Numbered from the stretch's first letter, positions 1-8,754 are shown. The stretch is 64,000 nt of DNA from Pseudomonas allokribbensis (GCF_014863605.1 NZ_CP062252.1:5619501-5683500), one strand, 5' to 3'. Numbers and translations are program-made. Notes: generated from the letters alone by a model not told the origin.

Positions 1-956
1 CCCGGCACCCGGCCAATGTAGGGAATCCCTTCCGGTGAGCCTGGACGCAACCCGGCCCAGTGACCCACCACTTCGGCGTCTGCCAGCGCTGGCAGCAATT
101 CCACCGCCGAGGCCTTGAGGCTTTCCAGTGCATTGTCGGTCGGCGTCTTGTCGAAACCTTCGTGCTCCAGCGTGCTGCCGATCAGAATATGCCCGTCGCG
201 GCGCGGGATCGCGTAACGCCCCTTGGCCAGCACCATGCTCGGCAGGAAATCCGCCGCGCATTTGTAGAGAATCATCTGGCCTTTGACCGGCTCCACCGGC
301 AGCGAAAGATTCAGGGTCTTGAGCAATTCGCCGCTCCACGCCCCCGCCGTCAGCACCACCTGATCGCCGGAGATCACGCCCTTCGACGTTTGCACACCGA
401 CAACCTGCTCGCCCTCACGGACAAACCCGCTGACCTCGCACTGCTCGTGAATCGTCACGTTCGGCAGCGCCTGCAACGCCGCTTTCAATGACTTCACCAG
501 CCGTGGGTTACGCACGTTGGCCACGTCGGCCATGTAGATCGCCCGGGAAAATCCGCCGCCGAGTACCGACACCGCATCATGGGCCGCCGAGATATCCACA
601 GCCCGCAGCGGTCGGTTTTCCCGCTCGGCCCAGGCCAGCGCTTCGGCTTCATCATCCAGATCCAGCCAGTACAGGCCGGTGGTGTGCACTTCGGGATCAA
701 CGCCGGTGTCGGCAAACAGGCGCTCGCCCAGCTGTGGATAAAAATCCTGTGACCAGTGCGCCAGTGCCGTGACGGCCGGGCTATAGCGCCACGGATACAA
801 CGGAGAAACGATGCCGCCACCGGCCCAGGACGATTCCTGGCCGACATTCGAGCGATCCAGCAGCACCACGCTGCCTACCTCGGAGGCGAGGTTGTACGCG
901 GTGAGCAGGCCAATCACCCCGCCACCGACAATCACCACTTGCTGTTGCCTGGTCAT
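1..956 (-). CDS. thiO: Glycine oxidase ThiO (3' end outside window)
   Basis: FAD-dependent amine oxidase of the DAO family; ThiO makes dehydroglycine for the thiazole ring of thiamine. The frame is open from an ATG at 956 to the left edge, so the C-terminus is missing. The start MTRQQQVVIVGGGVIG contains the Rossmann FAD motif GGGVIG. Further in are the DAO-type segments SSWAGGGIVSPL and the FAD-contact block around LTAGAWSG, then RYAIPRRDGHILIGST and GLRPGSPEGIPYIG near the edge. In P. aeruginosa the orthologue (PA4548) also flanks the minor pilin genes. Glycine oxidase rather than D-amino acid dehydrogenase is a family-level judgement; a broader D-amino acid oxidase activity is possible. 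Confidence 0.9.
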   Translation of the reverse strand, partial: MTRQQQVVIVGGGVIGLLTAYNLASEVGSVVLLDRSNVGQESSWAGGGIVSPLYPWRYSPAVTALAHWSQDFYPQLGERLFADTGVDPEVHTTGLYWLDLDDEAEALAWAERENRPLRAVDISAAHDAVSVLGGGFSRAIYMADVANVRNPRLVKSLKAALQALPNVTIHEQCEVSGFVREGEQVVGVQTSKGVISGDQVVLTAGAWSGELLKTLNLSLPVEPVKGQMILYKCAADFLPSMVLAKGRYAIPRRDGHILIGSTLEHEGFDKTPTDNALESLKASAVELLPALADAEVVGHWAGLRPGSPEGIPYIGRVP

Positions 957-960
957 GTTT

Positions 961-1003
961 GATCCAACCGTAAAAAAGACAGTGGGCGCAAAAGGCACCC
1001 GAA
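961..1003 (-). terminator. Possible terminator after pilE
   Basis: On the minus strand a short G/C stem (984-989 with 995-1000, one G-U pair) is followed within eight bases by a run of six T (972-977). It sits just past the pilE stop and in front of thiO. The stem is short, so this is tentative. Confidence 0.35.
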
Positions 1004-1013
1004 TAAAAGCGGC

Positions 1014-1415
1014 TCAGCGGCCCCAGCAATCCTTGGAGGTCAGCCCGGTTGTCGCGTTGTTCATGCTGCGCACACCGGTGTTGGTGAGGGTGAAGTCCCC
1101 GCACTTGTCGCCGGCCATGGTCGTACCGGCCTTGCGGGTCGCGGTCAGCAGAAAGGTCTGGTCAGCGATGGTCGGGGTGATCGTGTAGAAATCATTGCCC
1201 GCGCTGAGACCGGTGATGCCTGTGTAAACGTTGTTTTTGGTGTAGAAGCGCTCGAGCGTCTGCGCCTGCTCCGACAGCAGCGATACCACCTCGGCGCGAC
1301 GGCCCTTCTTCAGGTATTCGGTATAGCTCGGTGCGGCAATGGTGATGATGATCCCGATAATCGCAATCACGATCATGATTTCGATCAGGGTAAATCCTCG
1401 GATGGATCTGCGCAT
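1014..1415 (-). CDS. pilE: Type IV minor pilin PilE
   Basis: A 133-residue type IV pilin-like protein, last gene of the minor pilin operon. The class III leader is short (MRRSIRG) and is cleaved by PilD before FTLIEIMIVIAIIG, with the conserved Glu5 present. A 25-residue hydrophobic helix follows, and a C-terminal Cys pair (in DKCGDF and SKDCWG) fits the D-loop disulfide of pilins. In P. aeruginosa PilE belongs to the minor pilin/PilY1 priming complex at the pilus tip. It lies 14 bp after pilY1 on the same strand, with no pilY2 between them. The major pilin PilA would be larger and is not in this window. Confidence 0.88.
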   Translation of the reverse strand: MRRSIRGFTLIEIMIVIAIIGIIITIAAPSYTEYLKKGRRAEVVSLLSEQAQTLERFYTKNNVYTGITGLSAGNDFYTITPTIADQTFLLTATRKAGTTMAGDKCGDFTLTNTGVRSMNNATTGLTSKDCWGR

Positions 1416-1429
1416 GCCTCAACTCTCGC

Positions 1430-4400
1430 TTACTGTATTTGTCGCCACATGATACGACGGCTGCCGCCGCCGGATTTTTCCACCAGGGTGGTGATACCGC
1501 CACTGGAATCGTTCACGATCTTGCGCGTTGCGCCATTGACGATGGCGTTCAGGGTGGGAATGCCGCCGCTGAATACCACGCCGCTGGAAATCGTGTCGTT
1601 GCTGTCGACCACGCCGTCGGCGTTGGTGTCGAGCACCGCATAGTTGAGCATCTTACCGCTGAACGCATCGAGTTCGACCAGTTTGCCGGTGCCGAAACTG
1701 GAGCACGGGTCAGTGGTATCGACACTGGCCGTGGTGAATACGATACGCCCGAGCACCAGGCTGGCCTGATTGATCACCCGTTCCCCCGTCAATACGTTGT
1801 TGTACACCAGCGGCAGGTACCAGCCCTTCTCCGCCGGATACGTCGTGTCGTTCTGGGTGGTGGTGACGAACTGCCCCGAACTGCCGGAAAACACACCGGT
1901 GATGGCCTGCGCCTGCAAACTGCTGACCGTGAGCTGGCCCGATCCGCCGTCGGCATCCCACACCGAGTAGAACGCCTGCAGATCCTTGTTGGTCTTGTCG
2001 GCGGTTTCGTTGAACTTGCCGGTACCGACGAATATCTGTTTGCCGCCCAAAGAATTATCCGCCAACAGCGGCTGCGCTGTGATCGGTTGAGTCGCCCCGC
2101 CCGCCGTCGTGAACAGCGGCTTGCCGGAGAACGCCACACCCCAGCCGTCGGTGGTGGTCGCGCTCAGGTCGAACTTCCACAGGCGTCCCTTCAAATCGCC
2201 GCCATACGCAGCCTGCACCACATTCTGCGAATTGACCTTGAGCTTCACCGAGGACAAGCCATTGGTGGTTTCCGTGCTGTCGATGACGATTTTCTTGATC
2301 AATGAACCATCGCGCACATCCAGCACATACAACGCCGCCACTCCCGAGTTGCTGCCGTAACCGTTGGCGATGAAGGCCGCCCATCGACCATCGGCCAAGC
2401 GTGCCACTTCCGGCCGGGCGTAGGCATAACCCAGATCATTGAAAGTGTTGGCCGTGTTGGCAGTCGCCGGAGCGCTGACTTCCCACAGCGCATTGAGAAT
2501 GTTCCCCGCCGATGCGTCGAACAGTTGCAGCGCATAGAACGTCTTGCCACCGGCCCCGGTGCCGCCGATGGCCAGGGTTTTCCAGGCGCTGCCGAACTGC
2601 ACGTCGTAGACACCGACCTGCCCGTCCACCAGAAACTTGTGGCTGACGCCGTTGATGTAGTTCGGGTCGGCGATCAGCCGCAATGACGGCAACACGCTCG
2701 ATGGCATGTAGGCATAGCGCCGGGTGCCGTTGGCCGAGTTGATGACGCTGACAAAACCGTCGTTGCCATTCACCACCAGGCTGGCGTTCATGTTCGCGGC
2801 TTTGGTGGTCAGGTAACTGGTGTAGGTGGTGTCACCCGACAGGTCGGAAGCGGTCTTGTCCGAGGGCGAGGCCAGCACCAGCGGCGAGTTGATGATGTCG
2901 CCCAACAGCACGCTGCGAACCTTGAGCCCGGTCTTGTTGGTGCCTTTGCTCCACTCCACCAGATCGCTGCCGCTGATGCCGGAGGGCAGGCTCTGGCTGA
3001 GCGAGGTCTGCTGGGTTGCCGAGAAGTTGCCGTAGGCAAGGGTGACCGCCGCGTTGTTCGCGGTATTCCACGATTGGTAGGTCGGTGCCGCAGCACCGGG
3101 AACGATGGCGGTGTCGGTTGTCCACAGCACCGTTGAGGTGTTCACCGTCCCGGCCGAAGTGAAACCGAACGACTTGATGGTGCCGCGCCAGTCCCTGGGG
3201 TCGTAACTGGTCTGGAAATAACTGCTGCCGCTCGCCAGCGTGGTGCCGCTGGTGACACCGCTACCGCCGGAACCCGCCTTGGAGGTGATGTCGCTCAATG
3301 CCGCCGACAATGCTGTGTTGAGGCCGGCGCTGTCGGTGGCCTGGTAATACCTGCCCTGCCCGTACGCCGCCGCGTCCGACAGCATATCGTTATCGGCAGT
3401 GAAGCCAACGGTGTAGGTGTTCATGTTTTGCTTGGGAAAGTCTGCCGAACTCCAACTCTTGCCGGCCGCATCGACGCCGGTCGAACGCATGTCGATGTCG
3501 AAGGCAAACTTGGCGATGTCGTCCAGGTACAGCGTGTCGCCCTCGTTATCACCGTTGAGGTTGTTGCCGTCATTGTTGACCCCGTCCCAGTTCGGCAGGC
3601 GACTGCCCCCGAGGGGATCATTGTTGGGGAATGTGCGGTCGTAGGTTGGCAGGCCGTCGGTGATCACCACCCCGTAGTTTTTCTGGCAGCGGTACTGGAT
3701 CGGGCTGGTGTAGGTGTTTGGCGTGTTGTTGTAGTACGGCGCCATGCCGCGCATGTAGCGGGTGATTTCGTAATAGGTCTCCGCCAATGGCGTGTTGGCC
3801 ACGGCGCTCAGGCCATTGATCGACGAAATCAGGGCGTTGTAGTTGGTGTCGGCCTGGCCCTGGGTCACGCTGCCGCTCACCGGCGACAGGTCACTGATGG
3901 AACGGGCGATGTACCCGCCATTGCCCGGGTTGTTGCTGGTGGCCGGGTTGAACGTCGACAGACCGATGCGCAGATTGCGGTTGCTGGTCACCAGCGCCGT
4001 GGAAACGTTGCGTGCGACGTTGATCCGGTAGTCATTGGGAATGGCCCCGGTGGTGAAATCACGCGTACCGTTATTGATGGCGAGGCCGACCACGTAGGCG
4101 ATGTAATCCCCGTAATAGCGGGTGTTTCCGCCGCCCACCGGGTCCGGCAGTTTCAGGCACAGCGGCGTCAGGCTGTTGTTGTAGAACGCATAGGCACCGC
4201 CGGAGCAGCCGGAGGTCGGCAGGCTCGACAGAAACACCGGATCACCGGTGATCGCCGTCGAAGACAGGCACAAACCCAGCACCGCGTTGCACTGGCGGGC
4301 CGGCGTACGAGTCACCGTCGGATCAAAACCGGCGGCATAAATGATGCTGTTCATGCTTCCCGAATCGTCGATCAACAGCATGACATTCGGCGGTACTGCC

Positions 4401-4522
4401 GCGGCGCTCAACAGTGGCGAGTCGGACGGGGTGAAGGCATACGCTGGCGCCGCCAGATACAGGCCCAATAACAGGCCCATGAACCCGGACCACCGGCCAG
4501 AGCGTCGCTCAGTACTTCGCAT
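1430..4522 (-). CDS. pilY1: Type IV pilus tip adhesin PilY1
   Basis: A 1030-residue secreted tip protein and mechanosensor of type IV pili. I start it at the ATG at 4522, which overlaps the pilX stop by 14 bp and gives MRSTERRSG and a signal peptide ending near AYA-F; an upstream ATG at 4540 is also in frame. The N-terminal half carries a von Willebrand A-like domain with a DDSGS MIDAS motif (D52, S54, S56). The C-terminal half is the PilY1 beta-propeller region, with repeats such as YGGDLKGRLWKFDLS and ANGYGSNSGVAALYVLDV. Near the end DTNADGVVD (about 965-973) matches the EF-hand-like calcium site that controls pilus extension and retraction in P. aeruginosa. I see no RGD motif. It is somewhat shorter than the PAO1 protein of about 1160 residues. 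Confidence 0.93.
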   Translation of the reverse strand: MRSTERRSGRWSGFMGLLLGLYLAAPAYAFTPSDSPLLSAAAVPPNVMLLIDDSGSMNSIIYAAGFDPTVTRTPARQCNAVLGLCLSSTAITGDPVFLSSLPTSGCSGGAYAFYNNSLTPLCLKLPDPVGGGNTRYYGDYIAYVVGLAINNGTRDFTTGAIPNDYRINVARNVSTALVTSNRNLRIGLSTFNPATSNNPGNGGYIARSISDLSPVSGSVTQGQADTNYNALISSINGLSAVANTPLAETYYEITRYMRGMAPYYNNTPNTYTSPIQYRCQKNYGVVITDGLPTYDRTFPNNDPLGGSRLPNWDGVNNDGNNLNGDNEGDTLYLDDIAKFAFDIDMRSTGVDAAGKSWSSADFPKQNMNTYTVGFTADNDMLSDAAAYGQGRYYQATDSAGLNTALSAALSDITSKAGSGGSGVTSGTTLASGSSYFQTSYDPRDWRGTIKSFGFTSAGTVNTSTVLWTTDTAIVPGAAAPTYQSWNTANNAAVTLAYGNFSATQQTSLSQSLPSGISGSDLVEWSKGTNKTGLKVRSVLLGDIINSPLVLASPSDKTASDLSGDTTYTSYLTTKAANMNASLVVNGNDGFVSVINSANGTRRYAYMPSSVLPSLRLIADPNYINGVSHKFLVDGQVGVYDVQFGSAWKTLAIGGTGAGGKTFYALQLFDASAGNILNALWEVSAPATANTANTFNDLGYAYARPEVARLADGRWAAFIANGYGSNSGVAALYVLDVRDGSLIKKIVIDSTETTNGLSSVKLKVNSQNVVQAAYGGDLKGRLWKFDLSATTTDGWGVAFSGKPLFTTAGGATQPITAQPLLADNSLGGKQIFVGTGKFNETADKTNKDLQAFYSVWDADGGSGQLTVSSLQAQAITGVFSGSSGQFVTTTQNDTTYPAEKGWYLPLVYNNVLTGERVINQASLVLGRIVFTTASVDTTDPCSSFGTGKLVELDAFSGKMLNYAVLDTNADGVVDSNDTISSGVVFSGGIPTLNAIVNGATRKIVNDSSGGITTLVEKSGGGSRRIMWRQIQ

Positions 4523-4988
4523 AAACGCTCTCCACCACACTGCGTGAGCTGCCGACGATGCCGACAGCCGTGACCCGGTACAGCGTCGCCGAGGTATTGC
4601 TCGGCACGTTCACCGCCGTCAGGGTGGTGCCGATGTTCTGCACCCCGTAGAAGCCGCTGCCCGCAGCGACCCAGGTAACGCCCGACGTCGAGTTGAGCCC
4701 CGCCGCGCTGACCACCGACGACTCCGCCGGCGGCGCGCATTGCGTGGTATTGGCACACACCGCCAGTGCATAGCTGTCCAGTTGCACCGCGCTTTCGCCG
4801 ATGCGTAGCGCCGCCTCGGCGGTCTGGAACGATTGGTTGCGCAGACTCACGCTACCGGCCATTTTTTCCTGCAGATTGGCGCTCTGCATCGAAGAAAGAC
4901 CGATCACGGTCAGGAGCAACAGAAACACCAGACTGACCAACAACACCATGCCGCGCTGGCTTCGTCGCTGATGAAGAGAAATATTCAT
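4509..4988 (-). CDS. pilX: Type IV minor pilin PilX
   Basis: A 159-residue minor pilin. The ATG at 4988 is preferred over one at 5027 because it sits 10 bp past the pilW stop and gives MNISLHQRRSQRG, a normal prepilin leader. Cleavage before MVLLVSLVFLLLLTVIG would leave Val, not Glu, at mature position 5; the rest of the N-terminal helix and the following GLSSMQSANLQEKMAG segment are typical of PilX. Two Cys (in AVCANT and TQCAPP) could form a small disulfide loop. PilX bridges PilV/PilW to PilY1 in the priming complex. Its 3' end overlaps pilY1, so translation is probably coupled. Confidence 0.88.
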   Translation of the reverse strand: MNISLHQRRSQRGMVLLVSLVFLLLLTVIGLSSMQSANLQEKMAGSVSLRNQSFQTAEAALRIGESAVQLDSYALAVCANTTQCAPPAESSVVSAAGLNSTSGVTWVAAGSGFYGVQNIGTTLTAVNVPSNTSATLYRVTAVGIVGSSRSVVESVYAKY

Positions 4989-4998
4989 CGACCGGCCC

Positions 4999-5712
4999 TC
5001 ACTGCAAGCGGTTGCGCAGCGCGGCAACCACGTTGAAGGTTTGATTGGCGATCCGGTTGTTCGGATCAGTGAGGGTCAGGCTCAGGCGTACGCTGCGGAT
5101 GCGTGCCGGATCACTGGGGTTGCTGCTGTAGGTCGAAGCAGCCACATCGGTCGCGGTACTGGCCAGGCCAAACAGGACGGTGAACGCACTGACATTGCTC
5201 ACCAGCACTTGCTGGGTCGGCGTACCGCTGCCGGTGCCCATCAGGATCTGGTTGTTGCTGAAGCTGTAGACCAGACGCCGGATCGGAAACGCGATTTGCC
5301 CGGTCGCCGGAGCTCGCACACCCGTATAGGCCGTTGAACTGTTGCGGCAGTCAGACACCACTGTCCAGGTCGGCGTCCCGCCCGCACCACCGACGTCGGC
5401 GGTAACCAGTGTCAGTTTGAGGTTGGTGTTGTCCCAACTGATCGGCGTGATCTGGGCGGCATTGAAGTCGCCGCTGCTACTGGAATCGGTAATGGTCCCC
5501 AGGCAGCCGAACATCCCGACCATGCGCAATTCCTGAATCATTTTGCTCAACACAAACCGCGCATCTTCCTGCATGGCAGCCGAGGTGTTCTGGCTGACGT
5601 AGGTGTTCTTCGCCGCGAGAAAGGTTTGTACGACGCCTAGCACGATGATCAGCCCCAGCGTCAACGCGATGAGCATTTCGATCAGGCCGAAACCCTGGTT
5701 ATGCCGCTTCAT
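4999..5712 (-). CDS. pilW: Type IV minor pilin PilW
   Basis: A 237-residue minor pilin. The leader MKRHNQG precedes FGLIEMLIALTLGLIIVLG, with Glu5 present and a long N-terminal helix; the size fits PilW, the largest of the minor pilins. Two Cys (FGCLGT and SDCRNS) are available for a disulfide. Its start overlaps the pilV stop by four bases and its stop lies 10 bp before the pilX start, so it is inside a tightly packed operon. Role from the family: a core minor pilin needed to initiate pilus assembly and to present PilY1. Confidence 0.9.
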   Translation of the reverse strand: MKRHNQGFGLIEMLIALTLGLIIVLGVVQTFLAAKNTYVSQNTSAAMQEDARFVLSKMIQELRMVGMFGCLGTITDSSSSGDFNAAQITPISWDNTNLKLTLVTADVGGAGGTPTWTVVSDCRNSSTAYTGVRAPATGQIAFPIRRLVYSFSNNQILMGTGSGTPTQQVLVSNVSAFTVLFGLASTATDVAASTYSSNPSDPARIRSVRLSLTLTDPNNRIANQTFNVVAALRNRLQ

Positions 5713-6158
5713 GGCGTGGCCACCGGGTCGACCGCGGCGCGGCTGGTCAGGACAAAACTTCGCGGGGCGCTCGCGGTGTTGGCGGCTCGCGCGTCACTCC
5801 AGTTGATGGTGATGGTGTACACGCGCTGATTGAGGGTGATGCTGCCGGTGGCGCTCGGCCCGCCGAAATTGACGATGTTGGTGGTGAAGTCGTAGAGATC
5901 CTGATCCCGAGTGACATTCAGGTTGCCCGAGGTCGGCGGCGTGACGGTGTAGTCAGCGCCGGCGTTGGCGCGGATGCGGTCCATCATGTCGTAGGCGATG
6001 AAGCTGGCCTGACTGGTCATGCGCGAGCTGTCGGTGTACTTCAGCGCATTGAGCTGAACCGCCGCCGCCCCCAGCAACCCGACCGTCAGAATCAGCAACG
6101 CGACCAGGATTTCGATCAGCGACATGCCTTCCTGTGCACCTTTGCTCCCTGCCCTCAT
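5709..6158 (-). CDS. pilV: Type IV minor pilin PilV
   Basis: A 149-residue minor pilin. I take the ATG at 6158 because it overlaps the fimU stop as ATGA, giving MRAGSKGAQEG and cleavage before MSLIEILVALLILTVG with Glu5 present; an upstream ATG at 6197 would intrude into fimU. The segment NALKYTDSSRMTSQASFIAYDMMDRIRAN is the usual PilV/GspI-like helix end. Its own stop overlaps the pilW start. Function from the family: part of the PilV-PilW-PilX-FimU complex that primes type IV pilus assembly. Confidence 0.9.
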   Translation of the reverse strand: MRAGSKGAQEGMSLIEILVALLILTVGLLGAAAVQLNALKYTDSSRMTSQASFIAYDMMDRIRANAGADYTVTPPTSGNLNVTRDQDLYDFTTNIVNFGGPSATGSITLNQRVYTITINWSDARAANTASAPRSFVLTSRAAVDPVATP

Positions 6159-6628
6159 CCGCAGCTTCCACCCGATTGAATTCGTCCATTCAGACACACG
6201 TTCAGCGTCCTGCTTTGCGTGCCCAGCGTGTAACTGAACACCACCGCCGTGGACGGTGCTGCCAGGCCGCCCAGATTGTTGAAATCCAGCGCGGTCACTC
6301 CTGAGGTTAGCGTCAGAGTCGCCCCACTGCTCATCGCTGGAACAACCCGCAATACATTGGCCGAAGTGCCAGTACTGTCGTAGACCGACAATTCGCCAGT
6401 CCAGACGCTGCCCCCGGCGGTCGGCCGCAAGCGAATGGTCGTCCCGCGATCGATGGCTTCCAGACGGGCGTAGTTGAGCGCCCGCTGCAGGTCGCCGACT
6501 TCGGTGTCGGCCTTGCTGCCCTGTATCGAACGGGTAAACGCCGGCACGGCCATCGTGATCAGGATCACAAACAACGCGACCGCCACCAACAGCTCGATCA
6601 GCGTGAAACCTTTTGTACGATGATCCAT
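6155..6628 (-). CDS. fimU: Type IV minor pilin FimU
   Basis: A 157-residue GspH/FimT-family minor pilin that starts the operon. The leader MDHRTKG is followed by FTLIELLVAVALFVILITM with Glu5. The GspH pattern continues with DLQRALNYARLEAIDRGTTIRLRPT, and the protein ends in a Cys-bracketed tail (LNVCLNGRIQSGGSCG). It is followed by pilV with a 4-base overlap. FimU rather than FimT is inferred from its place at the head of the pilV-W-X-Y1 set and from the separate FimT-like gene on the other side of the promoter region. Confidence 0.85.
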   Translation of the reverse strand: MDHRTKGFTLIELLVAVALFVILITMAVPAFTRSIQGSKADTEVGDLQRALNYARLEAIDRGTTIRLRPTAGGSVWTGELSVYDSTGTSANVLRVVPAMSSGATLTLTSGVTALDFNNLGGLAAPSTAVVFSYTLGTQSRTLNVCLNGRIQSGGSCG

Positions 6629-6758
6629 CGATGCCCTCCGTTGCCGTCGGCTATACCTGCTCTACAAACCTAGAACATTCGACCGGGTTACGTCGGTTGA
6701 TTTGCCCTGCCCGGCGCACGGATCGCGTCGGACACCCTGCCCCACGGAGGGAATACAC
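6629..6758. promoter_or_regulatory. Divergent promoter region fimU / fimT
   Basis: The 130 bp between the two divergent pilin starts must hold both promoters. A good ribosome binding site GGAGG (6746-6750) lies before the fimT ATG. I cannot assign -10 and -35 boxes with confidence. Confidence 0.5.
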
Positions 6759-7313
6759 ATGCCGCAACAGGGTTTCAGCCTGGTCGAACTGCTTATGGGA
6801 CTGGCGATCGGCGCAATTGTTCTGTCACTGGTCAGCCCGGCGTTTGCAACGCTGACGGAGTCAAACCACCGACAGCAGGCCGCAGAATCGCTGATCAGCG
6901 GGATCCGCACTGCCCGGACCCAGGCGATCACGCGCAATCAGAGCGTGGTGATTCACGGCATCGACGGGGACTGGAGCCGGGGCTGGCGGATCATTCTGGA
7001 TGTCAGTGGCAAGGGTGCGGAGGACAGAAGCAATCCGCTGCTGGTCGAACACGCCAGTGATGGGCGAATACCCATTGTCGGCAACTGGTTCGTCAGTCGG
7101 TACATACGGTTCAGCAGTCTGGGGCAACCGCTGATGCCCGGGCGGGCGTTTCAGGCAGGAAAACTACATATCTGTTCGACCCGCGAGCCGGTCAGCCAGC
7201 TTCAACTGGTGCTGGCGGCGACCGGTCGCGTGCGCCTGGCCAGCGAAAAGGCTGAACAGGCGCTGTGTCGAAAGGATAAAGCGGTCAGATCGAACGTACG
7301 CGCAGCTCTTTAG
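6759..7313 (+). CDS. fimT: FimT-like minor pilin with GRxR motif
   Basis: A 184-residue GspH/FimT-family pilin-like protein. The ATG at 6759 is chosen for its GGAGG site and because it gives the short leader MPQQG, followed by [19 protein letters not shown] with Glu5. The C-terminal part contains GRVR (156-159). FimT proteins from naturally transformable bacteria such as Legionella use a C-terminal GRxR motif to bind incoming DNA, so a DNA-uptake role is possible. Cys139 and Cys170 could form a disulfide that frames this region. It is transcribed away from the other minor pilins and its 3' end overlaps the convergent ispH by 29 bp. Confidence 0.8.
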   Translation: MPQQGFSLVELLMGLAIGAIVLSLVSPAFATLTESNHRQQAAESLISGIRTARTQAITRNQSVVIHGIDGDWSRGWRIILDVSGKGAEDRSNPLLVEHASDGRIPIVGNWFVSRYIRFSSLGQPLMPGRAFQAGKLHICSTREPVSQLQLVLAATGRVRLASEKAEQALCRKDKAVRSNVRAAL

Positions 7314-8229
7314 GCATGGAGAACGTGATGTTCTCTTCACGCCCGGCCAGTTCATCGGCACCGGTAGCGCCCCAGGCCTGCAATTGCTGGATCACGCCAC
7401 GTACCAGCACTTCCGGTGCGGAGGCCCCGGCGGTGATACCGATGCGCTCGACGCCATCGAACCAGCTCTTTTGCAGATCTTCGGCACCGTCGATCAGGTA
7501 CGCCGGCGTGGCCATGCGTTCTGCCAGCTCGCGCAGACGGTTGGAGTTGGAGCTGTTCGGGCTGCCGACCACCAACACCACGTCGCATTCGTCGGCCAGT
7601 TGCTTGACCGCGTCCTGACGGTTCTGCGTGGCGTAGCAGATATCGTCCTTGCGCGGGCCACCGATGGCCGGGAAACGGGAGCGCAACGCGTCGATGACTC
7701 GACTGGTGTCGTCCATCGACAAGGTGGTCTGGGTCACGAAGGCCAGTTTTTCCGGGTCATGTACCCGCAGTTCGGCAACATCCTTCTCGTCTTCGACGAG
7801 GTAGATTGCACCGCCATTGCTGGCGTCGTACTGGCCCATGGTGCCTTCGACTTCCGGGTGACCGGCGTGGCCGATCAGGATGCATTCACGGCCGTCGCGG
7901 CTGTACTTGGCGACTTCGATGTGCACCTTGGTCACCAGCGGGCAAGTGGCGTCGAACACTTTCAGGCCACGACCGGCGGCTTCGGTGCGCACGGCTTGCG
8001 AGACGCCATGGGCACTGAAGATCACGATGACATCGTCCGGCACCTGATCCAGCTCTTCGACGAAGATCGCGCCACGACTGCGCAGGTCCTCGACGACGAA
8101 CTTGTTGTGCACCACTTCATGACGCACGTAGATCGGCGGCCCGAAGACTTCCAGGGCGCGGTTGACGATTTCGATCGCCCGGTCCACGCCGGCGCAGAAG
8201 CCACGGGGGTTGGCGAGTTTGATTTGCAT
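7285..8229 (-). CDS. ispH: 4-hydroxy-3-methylbut-2-enyl diphosphate reductase IspH
   Basis: Last enzyme of the MEP isoprenoid pathway; it reduces HMBPP to IPP and DMAPP with a [4Fe-4S] cluster. The protein is 314 residues, normal for the family, and the three cluster cysteines are at 12 (GFCAGVDRA), 96 (ATCPLVTK) and 198 ([10 protein letters not shown]). The substrate-binding His, Thr and Ser blocks ([29 protein letters not shown]) are intact. It follows fkpB with a 72-bp gap on the same strand, the conserved lspA-fkpB-ispH order of proteobacteria. Its 3' end overlaps the fimT gene coming the other way. Confidence 0.97.
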   Translation of the reverse strand: MQIKLANPRGFCAGVDRAIEIVNRALEVFGPPIYVRHEVVHNKFVVEDLRSRGAIFVEELDQVPDDVIVIFSAHGVSQAVRTEAAGRGLKVFDATCPLVTKVHIEVAKYSRDGRECILIGHAGHPEVEGTMGQYDASNGGAIYLVEDEKDVAELRVHDPEKLAFVTQTTLSMDDTSRVIDALRSRFPAIGGPRKDDICYATQNRQDAVKQLADECDVVLVVGSPNSSNSNRLRELAERMATPAYLIDGAEDLQKSWFDGVERIGITAGASAPEVLVRGVIQQLQAWGATGADELAGREENITFSMPKELRVRSI

Positions 8230-8301
8230 GCTGTGCCTCGTGTCTTGCGCGCGAAAATTCAGATCAATGCAGGAGCCGGTGCGGCCCCTGCAGAACAGCG
8301 T

Positions 8302-8754
8302 TTACAACGCTTTGACGGAGAAGATTTCCACGTCAAAGGTCAGCGTCTTGCCGGCCAGCGGATGGTTGAAGTCGACGGTCACTTGCGCGTCGTCGAACTC
8401 TTTCACCACACCCGGCAGCTCAGTATTGGCCGCATCGTTGAAGATCACCAGCAGACCCGGCGACAGTTCCATGTCGGCAAACTGCGAACGTGGAATGACC
8501 TGCACGTTCTGCGGGTTCGGCTGGCCGAACGCGTTTTCCGGCTCGACGGTCAGAGTCCGCTTGTCACCTGCCTTGAAGCCGAACAACGCCGCCTCGAAGC
8601 CCGGCAGCAAGTTGCCGTCGCCGACCTTGAAGGTCGCCGGGGCCTTGTCGAAGGTGCTGTCGACCGTATCGCCGTTCTCCAGGCGCAATGCAAAGTGCAA
8701 GGTGACTTCCGTGTTCTGGCCAATGCGTTGCTCAGCCAATACCTGTTCAGTCAT
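8302..8754 (-). CDS. fkpB: FKBP-type peptidyl-prolyl isomerase FkpB (SlpA-like)
   Basis: A 150-residue cytoplasmic SlyD/SlpA-type FKBP prolyl isomerase and chaperone. The FKBP fold signatures are LHFALRLENGDTVDSTFD, LLPGFEAALFGFKAGDKRTL and the insert-in-flap region with PENAFGQPNPQNVQ. It lacks the metal-binding His-rich tail of SlyD, which supports FkpB. It overlaps the lspA stop by 8 bp and precedes ispH, as in E. coli (lspA-fkpB-ispH). Confidence 0.92.
   Translation of the reverse strand: MTEQVLAEQRIGQNTEVTLHFALRLENGDTVDSTFDKAPATFKVGDGNLLPGFEAALFGFKAGDKRTLTVEPENAFGQPNPQNVQVIPRSQFADMELSPGLLVIFNDAANTELPGVVKEFDDAQVTVDFNHPLAGKTLTFDVEIFSVKAL

Noticed and set aside
1430..4522. Possible RGD integrin motif in PilY1
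   Set aside because: No RGD is found in the reading frame.
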